Below are positions 55,168 through 63,451 of a DNA stretch of 64,000 nucleotides, piece by piece; the stretch's first letter is position 1, and each line of letters begins with the position of its first letter. The notes beneath the pieces were generated by a model, which made no database searches, was not told the origin of the DNA, and saw nothing but the letters and a program-made list of their open reading frames with translations. The position numbers and the translations under genes are program-made. The stretch comes from Methanopyrus sp. SNP6 (lineage in GTDB: Archaea; JAADCQ01; Methanopyri; Methanopyrales; Methanopyraceae): NCBI RefSeq assembly GCF_002201895.1, contig NZ_CP019436.1, positions 1,357,522 through 1,421,521 of the forward strand. Direction: 5' to 3'.

Positions 55168-55527
55168 GCACACCCTCTTCACCTCCCATTCGAAACTACG
55201 TGAACAGCAACGGATGCGATCCCACAGTTACCTCTTCCGAGTTTAGGGAGCCGTTTCCCGAAATCCTCACAGTGTTCCCGTCCGACTGAGCCGGTATCGG
55301 AAAACTCTCTCAGCCGTGTAGTCTCAGGATTCTCGTTTTAACTCCTTTTGATTTGACTTTATTCGATACCTTCACGTGGACGCCCGCATCTCCACGGGTA
55401 GTACAAGAGTGTGACCGGCACCGGAGATTCCGAGGTCGTGCCGAGCGTACGGGCGGAGGCAGGCGTTACATCGGCACGAGTTCTCCGACGTGTGGGAGTT
55501 AAAACTCGATGTCGGTTCGTGAGGTGA
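55168..55527. other. Intergenic between convergent small genes
   Basis: About 360 bp without a gene. It includes a TTTTAACTCCTTTTGATTTG run at 55337 that may stop transcription from the upstream gene. Confidence 0.4.
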
Positions 55528-55788
55528 CTACGTCGCTGGCTGATGTTCTCGTCGCCTTCGCAGGAGTTTCAGGATCAGGTATAGACCAAAGGCCATCAGT
55601 AGTAGGACTAGCAGTCCTACGGCGATGATCGCCAGAAGCCCTAGTTTCAGCAGGCTTCCCAGCGGGCCGGCCTTGTGTCCGTAGAGATGGTATCCGTGGT
55701 AGTAATGGTGTCCGTACCCAGGGTAACCGTAGTAGTGGTAGATAATCACTTTTTTCCTACCGAACAGTGCGGTCAAGTCAAGGTTCAA
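55528..55788 (-). CDS. Small Tyr/His/Gly-rich membrane protein
   Basis: This 86-residue protein has an N-terminal segment rich in Tyr, His and Gly (YHYYGYPGYGHHYYHGYHLY, residues 17-36) followed by a long hydrophobic helix (LLKLGLLAIIAVGLLVLLLM, then AFGLYLILKLL) and a basic end (RRRREHQ). The seven histidines could bind metal. TTG at 55788 has GGGGGGTG upstream. It is 361 bp from, and convergent with, the Cys/Met-rich protein; the two have the same size and layout with different ligand chemistry. Confidence 0.7.
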   Translation of the reverse strand: MNLDLTALFGRKKVIIYHYYGYPGYGHHYYHGYHLYGHKAGPLGSLLKLGLLAIIAVGLLVLLLMAFGLYLILKLLRRRREHQPAT

Positions 55789-55952
55789 GTATGCACCCCC
55801 CTACGCGCTCGAGCGCGTACAATCATGGCGCAAAGTTATAGATGTCGGTTTCGACCGAGTGGCGCAGGAACCAGTATGCGGAAGGATGTTGTTCCCGATG
55901 GTCCTGGCGACGCGTGATCACTGGGGGAGGGTCAGAACTTCGGGGGGTAAGA

Positions 55953-56819
55953 GTGCCACCCATGACCTCATTAGAAAGCGAACTTCGCGAAGCCCTCAGG
56001 GGGCGCAGACTTCGCAAGAAGTGGGCTGTGGCGGCGGTCGTGTACTTGGCCTGGAAAATGTATGGGAAGCACATATCCGCAGGTGACATCCGTGACGTGC
56101 TCGAGTCAGTGGGTTACGAGATCAGCGAGCACGCCGTCCACGCGTACATGTCCGGTCTCAGGGAGCTCATCGGGAGGCGGAGATCCGGTCGTAGGACTTT
56201 GTACATCGTGAAGAACGAGGAGGAGATGCGACGCAAGCTTTGGGAGGCGCTCAGGAGCAGCATGGAACGGATATCGAATGAAGAAAAGGAGACGCTGATA
56301 GAGTCCATACTTGGGAGAGATCGCAAGAGAAGGGATCCCGAAGTCGAGAACCTCGTCCTCATTTGGAGAAAACCAACGGCTGAGTATAGGAGGAGAATAA
56401 CTAACAGCGTGTATCCCGGGAACAGGCTCCGGAAGATCCCTAGTACCTTCGGGACGTTCAGGGGTGTCTGGGGATTCGGCCCCGGCGAGAAGGTGTGGGA
56501 AAGTCTCGGTGAGGGAGACGTGCTTCTCTTCAGGGACGATAGGGGCGAGGACCGCTACCGGTACTGTGGCGTGGTTGCAAGCAAGTGCAATGATCCTAAA
56601 GTCTCCACGATCCTATGGGGAGACGATAGATGGGAGAGGTTGGTCATGCTGGCGGAGGTCCGGCTTGTGTCGTTGCCGGCGAGTGAGCTGAACGAGCTGC
56701 TCGGATACCGACCAGAGTTCCGGCCCAGGGGCGCGATGAGGGTGGACCCGGATCGCGTGAGTAGGCTCGTGGAAAGACACATAAGTGTGCTCGAATTCCT
56801 GAGAGAGTACGAGGAGTGA
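55953..56819 (+). CDS. Winged-helix protein fused to an EVE/YTH-like (PUA-like) domain
   Basis: This 288-residue protein has, in residues 20-90, a helix-turn-helix-like region: KWAVAAVVYLAWKMYGKHIS, AGDIRDVLESVGYEISEHAV, then RRRSGRRTLYIVKNEEE, as in winged-helix proteins. The C-terminal part reads GVWGFGPGEKVWESLGEGDV, LLFRDDRGEDRYRYCGVVAS and STILWGDDRWERLVMLAEVR, then ELNELLGYRPEFRPRG. This is the order of EVE/YTH-type domains that bind modified bases or RNA. GTG at 55953 follows GGGGGGTAA; ATG at 55962 is the alternative. A defence or RNA-control role is possible. Confidence 0.6.
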   Translation: MPPMTSLESELREALRGRRLRKKWAVAAVVYLAWKMYGKHISAGDIRDVLESVGYEISEHAVHAYMSGLRELIGRRRSGRRTLYIVKNEEEMRRKLWEALRSSMERISNEEKETLIESILGRDRKRRDPEVENLVLIWRKPTAEYRRRITNSVYPGNRLRKIPSTFGTFRGVWGFGPGEKVWESLGEGDVLLFRDDRGEDRYRYCGVVASKCNDPKVSTILWGDDRWERLVMLAEVRLVSLPASELNELLGYRPEFRPRGAMRVDPDRVSRLVERHISVLEFLREYEE

Positions 56820-56945
56820 GCGACCGTGAAATTAACCTAAGGTTATCGACGAAAGAGTAATTAGAATCCGGACCTCGTTTGTGTTAGTGGATGTTCGTTT
56901 GAGTTCGTGGTGGGGCTCCCTACCGGTCGGGGGTGAACCCGAGTT

Positions 56946-57272
56946 ATGCCGGCCAAGGTCGTGAAAGACCACGTCGTACCACTGGAACTGGAGGAGATGG
57001 ACGAGAAGGATGATGTCGATAAGGACCTCCCGAGAGGACGGAATATACTGGAGAGGATCGTCAGGGTGGTCGCGATGGCGATCCTCCGGGGATACTCCGT
57101 GGAAGATGTGACTAAGATCGTCCGGAAAGCCTTGAGCTTGAAGCCCGTGGATAAGGCCTTGGATCTCCTTGAGACTGTTTTCTCGTTGGAACCCTGTGGG
57201 GTTGGGGTGCAGGGAACTCGCACGTTCATGGAATTCTATAGGGAACGCAAGGTGGCCGACGTGGAGGTATAA
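56946..57272 (+). CDS. Hypothetical small helical protein
   Basis: This 108-residue protein is predicted to be mostly helical and charged: VVPLELEEMDEKDDVDKDLP, then NILERIVRVVAMAILRGYSV, EDVTKIVRKALSLKPVDKAL and DLLETVFSL. No family is recognised. Continuous acidic/basic helices with ordinary codon use favour a real gene. It follows the winged-helix/EVE-like gene by 126 bp in the same direction and may accompany it. Confidence 0.5.
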   Translation: MPAKVVKDHVVPLELEEMDEKDDVDKDLPRGRNILERIVRVVAMAILRGYSVEDVTKIVRKALSLKPVDKALDLLETVFSLEPCGVGVQGTRTFMEFYRERKVADVEV

Positions 57273-57726
57273 CGCGTATACAACGACTCGCGCCCTCGCT
57301 CCTCAGACCGCCTCTTTACCAAATATTGTTTTAACATCTCGCGGACTCGGGAGACCTGCCGCCTTAGCACGCGTGATATTCACGAGATTTCGACGCGAGA
57401 TTCCACCCCAAAGCCCGCCGTTTGTAAGGATCGTCGAGGGGACGCGGTTAGGTGGGGGCTTTCGGGTGGTCTTCGTCCTTCGATGACGAGAAAGATGTCG
57501 GTTCAGTTAAGTCCGCCTTCATCATCCTGGAGTCAGAACCGAGGGCGTTCCACATCACTGGATCACTACCTCATGAGGGATCGAAGTTCGAGTCTCTCCC
57601 GCCTGTCCCGGAGTGTTGATCTCGGGTTAACGTTCCAGAATCCCGCCGATAGTCGAGCTCACGGAGGTGTCGTCGGTATCGTTTCGATTTCCATGACGAT
57701 ATGTGGGGGAGGAGAAGCGTCCTGAC
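57273..57726. other. Intergenic, no convincing gene
   Basis: Only short frames without family features. The left half is relatively AT-rich (AAATATTGTTTTAACATC at 57320), which may be a terminator or a promoter. Confidence 0.4.
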
Positions 57727-58650
57727 TCACGGGCGGCGCCCGAAAATCGCCAGCGCAACCAACGCCGTCGCCGTCACTATCGGCGGAACTGGAACTTTCC
57801 CTAGAACGCCCTTCGCCGTCTCGTACACTTCTTTCGCCGTCTGCGCAGCTGTGACTACGTCGTTCAGGTGCTGCTCAACGAAGTTAAGCGCGTCCCGCGC
57901 GGTATCGATCATCCGCTCCAGTTCCTCCTTACTGCTGAAGAACTCGAGCAGCTGTCGTGCCATCTCATCACCTGCTTCCGCGAGCTCCTTCAGCTCGCTC
58001 CTGTTTATATCGAAGAAAGCCTGCGCGTTCACCTGTACCGTCGCGTTCACGTCGATCCTCGCTTTGGTGTCGACGTTCACACGCTCCGGGATGGCGGCCT
58101 CCGTCATCCATACTATCGTTTGGGAATCCCTCTTCCACTCCTTCGGGTCGACCACACCATCCACGCGGTCGCAGACGGCTTTAACCCACTCCGTGGTGAG
58201 ATGCCGCTCCTCGGTGTGCGTACCTTCCGTGGTTACCACCTTGATCCCAACGTACCTCGCTTCGATCTCGCTCCATTTCGGCACTACCATCTCGCCTCTC
58301 GGATGACGCCCCATCGGGTTCAGACAGTACGCCGCGAACACTTCATCTAGGCCGTTCGGGAACTTGACCAGTGACCCGCACACCTCTACTTTCTTCATCG
58401 GTACGGGCACCAGGAATGGTTGCGTCTTGAACTCTCCAGAACTTGCTAGATCGTCCTTTTCCACCATGACTAGGTAGAGATATTCCTTCCCGGGTACCAC
58501 TGCATATTCTCCTGCATCCACCTGCGTACCGGGGCTCACTTCGACGCGTACTTCGAACGTCCCCGACACCTCGCCCTTGATAGGATACTCCGCCGCCGCG
58601 GTACTCAACACCGCGAGGAACGCGGTCAGGACGGCGACCGTGACCCTCAA
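57727..58650 (-). CDS. Secreted, C-terminally anchored surface protein of unknown function
   Basis: This protein of about 307 residues has a signal peptide (VTVAVLTAFLAVLSTAAA), an N-terminal beta-rich domain (GEVSGTFEVRVEVSPGTQVD), a central part, a helical region (SELKELAEAGDEMARQLLEF, LNDVVTAAQTAKEVYETAKG) and a C-terminal membrane helix (VPPIVTATALVALAIFGRR). No family is recognised. TTG at 58650 is chosen because a box A (58685-58691) lies 35 bases upstream; a start at 58680 would be too close to it. Confidence 0.65.
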   Translation of the reverse strand: MRVTVAVLTAFLAVLSTAAAEYPIKGEVSGTFEVRVEVSPGTQVDAGEYAVVPGKEYLYLVMVEKDDLASSGEFKTQPFLVPVPMKKVEVCGSLVKFPNGLDEVFAAYCLNPMGRHPRGEMVVPKWSEIEARYVGIKVVTTEGTHTEERHLTTEWVKAVCDRVDGVVDPKEWKRDSQTIVWMTEAAIPERVNVDTKARIDVNATVQVNAQAFFDINRSELKELAEAGDEMARQLLEFFSSKEELERMIDTARDALNFVEQHLNDVVTAAQTAKEVYETAKGVLGKVPVPPIVTATALVALAIFGRRP

Positions 58651-58683
58651 CGTTGGTGGACCCCAGTCCGCCCCCCGCACCCC

Positions 58684-58691
58684 CTATAAGG
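58684..58691 (-). promoter_or_regulatory. Box A of the surface protein gene
   Basis: On the reverse strand CCTTATAGG resembles the archaeal box A. Transcription about 25 bases downstream would begin near 58660, leaving a leader of about ten bases. Confidence 0.5.
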
Positions 58692-59169
58692 ATAACCGTT
58701 TCGGGACACGCCGTCACGTATCGACGAGTGCGACACGTCGTCGGTCAGTGATCGGGATCCGATTCGACGGGACTTCCCGGTTCATCACCGTTCGAGACCG
58801 GATTTCGGACACCCTTCGACCGACACGACCCTCATCGTCTACGCCCACGCGTTAGAACGGCACGACCTACTTTCTCGTCGATACCGGGCGACCGACTGCG
58901 CACCACCCACGCCGACGACCGCCCGATTCCATCGACTATAGAGCACCGACGGCGTCGAAGGTGCCGGTTCCTCAAGGATTGACGACAGTATCCCGACGGC
59001 TCGTCGGTAGGAGGGGGGCGATGTAAGCGCTCACGAGATCCAAACCTGCTAAGTACGTGTTTTGATCCTCCATGAGAGAGGATCGCACGCGAGCGATTCA
59101 GCGGAATCGGCCCCGCCCTCTAAACTAATAACATAAGGTGTCATCTCCCGGGTGTAGGGATCGAGGTTG
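58692..59169. other. Intergenic, no convincing gene
   Basis: About 480 bp with no recognisable gene. CTAAACTAATAACATAAGG at 59121-59139 is AT-rich and may be the promoter of the next gene. Confidence 0.4.
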
Positions 59170-59237
59170 GTGCGTCGTGACATCTATTTGGCGTTCATGG
59201 TAGGCTTCAGGAGGCTCTCTTCGAAACGCACGGCGAG

Positions 59238-59603
59238 ATGGCCCTAGCGTTGAACCGGATTGCCGGTCTACGGATGCTCGAGTTGCTCGAAGAAGATGGA
59301 CTTCTGGAGGTATCGGGGGAGAACAAGAACTCCCTCTCCGAAGACATCGAGGAGGCCTTAAGGCACGCGGACGACGCTGAAGTGCGTGTTGAAGGGTCCG
59401 AAGACGAGCTCGAAGTTGTGATCGAGTCGTGTCCGTTCGAGGAGGTACGCCGTGAGCTCCTGGATCGGGATAAAGTGCCTGTAGTGTGTCCTTACGTTGC
59501 GACCATCCTGGAGCTCGCAAAGATGACTTTCGGCGCCAAGTATCAACTCGTTGAGATGAACGTCGATGAGGATCTGTGCGCGTTCACGCTGAAGCGTGTA
59601 TAG
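59238..59603 (+). CDS. Small cysteine-containing protein, possibly 5'-frameshifted
   Basis: The 121 residues from ATG 59238 read EMALALNRIAGLRMLELLEE from just before the start, then AEVRVEGSEDELEVVIESCP and PVVCPYVATILELAKMTFGA. This is the same pattern as the gene at 46.8-47.2 kb. Family-like sequence continues upstream without a start codon (RLQEALFETHG), while another frame from GTG 59170 reads RRDIYLAFMVGF. So the true start is probably 59170 with a frameshift near 59205. The FIST gene follows in the same direction, suggesting a signalling role. Confidence 0.6.
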   Translation: MALALNRIAGLRMLELLEEDGLLEVSGENKNSLSEDIEEALRHADDAEVRVEGSEDELEVVIESCPFEEVRRELLDRDKVPVVCPYVATILELAKMTFGAKYQLVEMNVDEDLCAFTLKRV

Positions 59604-59814
59604 GCCACAAACCCAGATCACCCTGTAGGTGACTAGAGTACGGAATCGCCAGACTCGCTGAGATCCCACGCCATTTTCGCGTGCCCACCCACATGTTCCC
59701 GTTTTTGATACCGCTGCGGTCGTATCGGAATAGTACGTCTTTAGTTCCCGTAAAGAATATGTCATCCATCGCGTTAACCGACGCGTCCCGGCCGCTTTAC
59801 GGGGGAAGGAACGC

Positions 59815-61048
59815 ATGTTCACCCCGTTTAAAGCTGGGGTCGGAATGTCGAAATCCAGCCCGGAAGAAGCGCTGGAAGAGGCCGCCGAGGATCTCGACAG
59901 GATCGACGTCGTTCTCTGCACCTTCTCGCCTAGACACGACCCCACACGAGGTCCGTGAGGCGCTCGTAGAGTACCTGAACGGTGACTGCCTGATCCTAGG
60001 TCTCTCGTCCGCCGGTAATATCACCACGGACGGGTTCAGCGACGGATCGGTGGCTATACTAGCGATGGAGCTGTCCAAGCTCATGGCCTTCGGAATGGCG
60101 ATCGGCACGGGCCTCTCGAAGGACCCGTACCGAGTCGCGAGGGAGACCGTGACTAGGGCAGTTGGGAGCGTGAAAGTAGACGTCTCCGCATCGCTCGCCC
60201 CGGTGGCAACGGGACTCGTAACCGGTAACATGGACGTGGTTCGACACTCTCTAGTCGACGTTTTACTCTTCGCCGACGGTCTATGCTGCTTTAACAATCC
60301 GGAGGCGTCAATGGGTGTGCTCAATGGTGTGATGGACTGTCTTGGTACGGTACCAAGAATCATCGGCGGAATGACCGCGGACGAGTACGAGTTCGAACAC
60401 ACGTACGTCTTCGATAATTCTGACGTGTACGAGGACGCGTTGGCGGTACTGGTCTTGTACTCATCAGTGAAGCGTGGGCACGCGGTCGATCACGGTTTCG
60501 TCCCGTTATCTGATCCGATGATCATCGAGATTGAGGGTGTAGATGTGATCGAGATGAACGGCGAGCCAGCCTTGGATGTCTACATCGACATCGTGGGAGA
60601 GAAGCCCGAGATGGAAACCCTCCTGAAGCACCCGTTGGGGATCATAGACCCAGGACCGCGTCCGTACTACCTAGTCAGGACGCCGATCGACGCGGATGTG
60701 GAGAGAAAAGCCATGAAACTGGTGTCGCCCCTCCCGAACGGCGTCGCCGCCCGGATCATGGAGCCAGGCGACGTTGAGGGATCGCTCAAGATGGCGGTAC
60801 AGAGGGAGCTGGAGGACGCCGGCTCGCCAAAGGAGCTAGAGGTCGTGTTCGTGTTCAACTGCGCGGCTCGACATCTGATCGTCGACACTGACGACGCTGT
60901 GCGCCTTCTTCGAGACTTGGTAGGCGAGGACGTGACTATATTCGGATTCAACTGTTTCGGCGAGTACGGGATGACACCGTCCGGTAAGTTAGTCCAGCAC
61001 AACCAGACAGTCGCGACGTACGTGCTCGGGAGTGAGGTCGTGAGTTGA
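59815..61048 (+). pseudogene. FIST-domain sensory protein, frameshifted near the N-terminus
   Basis: ATG at 59815, after GGGGGAAGGA, encodes the start of a FIST N-domain: FKAGVGMSKSSPEEALEEAA, then EDLDRIDVVLCTFSPRHDP, and stops at 59956. The next frame continues HEVREALVEYLNGDCLILGL, SSAGNITTDGFSDGSVAIL, the block GTVPRIIGGMTADEYEFEHT, and a FIST C-domain end: VTIFGFNCFGEYGMTPSGKL, VQHNQTVATYVLG. One shift at about 59925-59950 separates them. FIST domains are ligand-binding sensory modules, often for small molecules. The frame starting at 59681 upstream is not coding. Confidence 0.75.
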
Positions 61049-61671
61049 TCCAAGAGCGCGTGAGCTGTCGACGTGTAAGTCTTCGGTGACTTGAGTTCTT
61101 TGGTGATGATATCGTAATCAATGGGGAAGAGTATAAGGTCCAGATCCTAAGACCGCGCTCGATGGTGAGCCGATATAACGAAGGTACCGAACCGTTAGTC
61201 TCTACGGTGACGGCCCGTACGACGTGATGGTGGTGATCGTGCTGACACCGAAGGACGACTCCGTCCGTCGTGTGGACTATAGGATAAAGGGATCGTCCGG
61301 GGGATGAGGGACGAGCGGGTTAGGTGACCGTCGATGGTGTCTCTACACCAGACTAGGTACCTGACAGGATACATCATGAACGTGAAGGTCACGAACCGTG
61401 ATGGAGTGCACGTAGCCCGAGGTGACGGTGAGTGCCTCACCGACAGAGAAGATACCGTACGAACCGGTACCTGTTTCTGGCTGAGGACTGTGCCCGAGTT
61501 TCAGGTAGTAACTAATCGACGGCGAGACTAGTCCCTCGGGACGAAGTCGATCGTCTGGGACGAGGTGAGAATAGTTCGAAAAACCCGTGTCGGTGGGTCG
61601 AAGATCCACGATTGACTACGAACGAAGTAACCTTATGAACCGACGACGCGCCGACGACTAGGGGGAGCGCC
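61049..61671. other. Intergenic with possible gene debris
   Basis: No complete gene. Short protein-like runs occur in two frames: YGDGPYDVMVVIVLTPKDDS, VRRVDYRIKG (61203-61305) and TRYLTGYIMNVKVTNRDGVH (from 61352). They may be remnants of a beta-rich protein. Confidence 0.35.
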
Positions 61672-62389
61672 TTGCGAAAGGTCGTCGGAGCCCTGCTCGT
61701 GGCCCTGGCGACCCTACTGGCGCTCTCCGGGACGACGACGCTGGGAGCTCCGCCATGGGTCAACCCAGAGGAGCCGGAACCCGCACCCGGTAACGGTGTT
61801 CCATGGCTGAATCTCACGGACAACCAACTCAGGAAGCTGGAGGCTCTTGGTGTGCCAGTGAGGTACTTCGACGGGAAACCCGCCGTAAGGGTCCGGTTCG
61901 CACGGATCAACGCGCCGGAGATATTCCACCCGTCGAGCGAGGAGGAGTACCGGCTCGGGCTGAAGGCTAGAGAGTTCGTGGAAAAGAAAATCCGTGATTC
62001 CGGCGGCTACGTGAAGTGCCGGGCGTACGGTCTAGGAAAGTACCATCGTATCATCGCAGACGTCTACCCAGACGACGAAGAGATAACCCTCTCAGAGATG
62101 CTAGTCGAAAAGGGGACTCGCCGAGTACCGCAAGTACCCGAAGCCAGACCCGCTCCCGAGATGGTTCCCCAGGGGGTTCAAAGCCCACGTGGCGAAGGTG
62201 GTAGACGGGGACACAATCTACGTCTATGCGAAGAACGAGGAGGAGGGACCGGCCCAGTTCGAAGAGAGTAAGATCACGAAGGGGACAGTCGTGGGAGAGT
62301 ACAAGACCGGGACTCCGACCGTGCCGGCAGTACTCGCCGCGATCTCCGCGGTGATCGGAGTCGGGCTATTAGTCTCAGCCCGACGATGA
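61672..62389 (+). pseudogene. Secreted thermonuclease (SNase-like) with membrane anchor, frameshifted
   Basis: TTG at 61672 starts a signal peptide (VGALLVALATLLALSG), followed by an SNase-like domain: VRVRFARINAPEIFHPSSEE, the block EYRLGLKAREFVEKKIRDSG and KYHRIIADVYPDDEEITLSE, MLVEKG. One extra G in GGGG at 62112-62115 shifts the frame. Dropping it gives LAEYRKYPKPDPLPRWFPRG, then AHVAKVVDGDTIYVYAKNEE, like the start of a second SNase repeat, and a C-terminal membrane helix (AVLAAISAVIGVGLLVS) followed by ARR. It looks like a surface-anchored nuclease inactivated or interrupted by one frameshift. Confidence 0.7.
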
Positions 62390-62633
62390 GGTCACGCTCA
62401 TACCCTACGCCAGCCTTCCCAGTACAGTGGTAATTGCAGAAAGGTTCGGGTACTCCACAAGGTCGTGAACGGCATCGCGAATGGAAGTGGGGCCACTACG
62501 GGCGGTTTCCGAGTACTCTTAGGCACTATGAATGCCTCCGCGTTGAGAATTTAGCTAGCGTCTTCTATATCTATAGCCTACGGTGAGCATGAAGGTACGA
62601 AGGAAGCGGGGCAATAGCGAACACTGTCATCGC

Positions 62634-63437
62634 CTATCTCAACCCGATCACTGCACTTATTACAACTCCTCCTACAGCAGATAGTATCGGCCTTAGTAGG
62701 CTTGTCCAGTCATCTAATGATATTCCCGAATCGTGAATCGAGTGTAGCAACGTTTCTATTAATAACGGTAGATCCTTCGATTTACTCATAGCTTCCTCTT
62801 TAAAAGTCAATTTGTAAGTCAATTCCATTACTTCATAACACTCATCAATTAACAATTTCAGGATGCGTGGAGGAAGAATCGATGGTCTAGTAACTTTAAT
62901 AATAATCAAGCGTTTCAAGGGTTCCCAGATCACTGGAATACCAATCCCTACACTCACATCATTCCAAACCTTAGAAGCTATCTTATCATTACCCAACAAA
63001 ATCTCAGCCAATAACTTCGAAACACGATCCGCTACATGGTGACCTATTAACGGTAGTAGTTCAAGTACGATACCACGAATTGGTTCACGAACCGTATTTG
63101 ATATTATAAACTTCCACAAGTGTTTTAGTAACATTAAGCAAGCCAGTGATGTCATCAAGTACGGCACGCTAGTAATAACGTACGCGCTCGGTAATAACCA
63201 CGGGCGTAATAATAATCTAACCGGTTTCAACTTGATTAACCCTGACTCTTCCAACAAGTCCTTGAACTCGAACGCCTTAGCACAAAGCCCGAAATAATCC
63301 CACGAGGAGTAAGAATCATACAGAGAAATAATTGAGTCCAGGAAATTAACAAACTCGTACAATCTAGGATTACACTCCTTAAACTCTTCAATGATACTTT
63401 CTCTACCAACTACCATGATTACTTTACCACTATCCAT
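62634..63437 (-). CDS. Hypothetical protein in AT-rich island
   Basis: This 267-residue protein has no family I know. It has several hydrophobic stretches (LLPSAYVITSVPYLMTSLAC, then LLKHLWKFIISN and VLELLPLIGHHVADRVSKLL), ending SAVGGVVISAVIGLR. Base composition is clearly lower in G+C than the rest of the window and codons end in A/T, suggesting transfer. It follows the next gene by 14 bp in the same direction and they are probably co-transcribed. Confidence 0.65.
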   Translation of the reverse strand: MDSGKVIMVVGRESIIEEFKECNPRLYEFVNFLDSIISLYDSYSSWDYFGLCAKAFEFKDLLEESGLIKLKPVRLLLRPWLLPSAYVITSVPYLMTSLACLMLLKHLWKFIISNTVREPIRGIVLELLPLIGHHVADRVSKLLAEILLGNDKIASKVWNDVSVGIGIPVIWEPLKRLIIIKVTRPSILPPRILKLLIDECYEVMELTYKLTFKEEAMSKSKDLPLLIETLLHSIHDSGISLDDWTSLLRPILSAVGGVVISAVIGLR

Positions 63438-63451
63438 GTCATATAATATGT

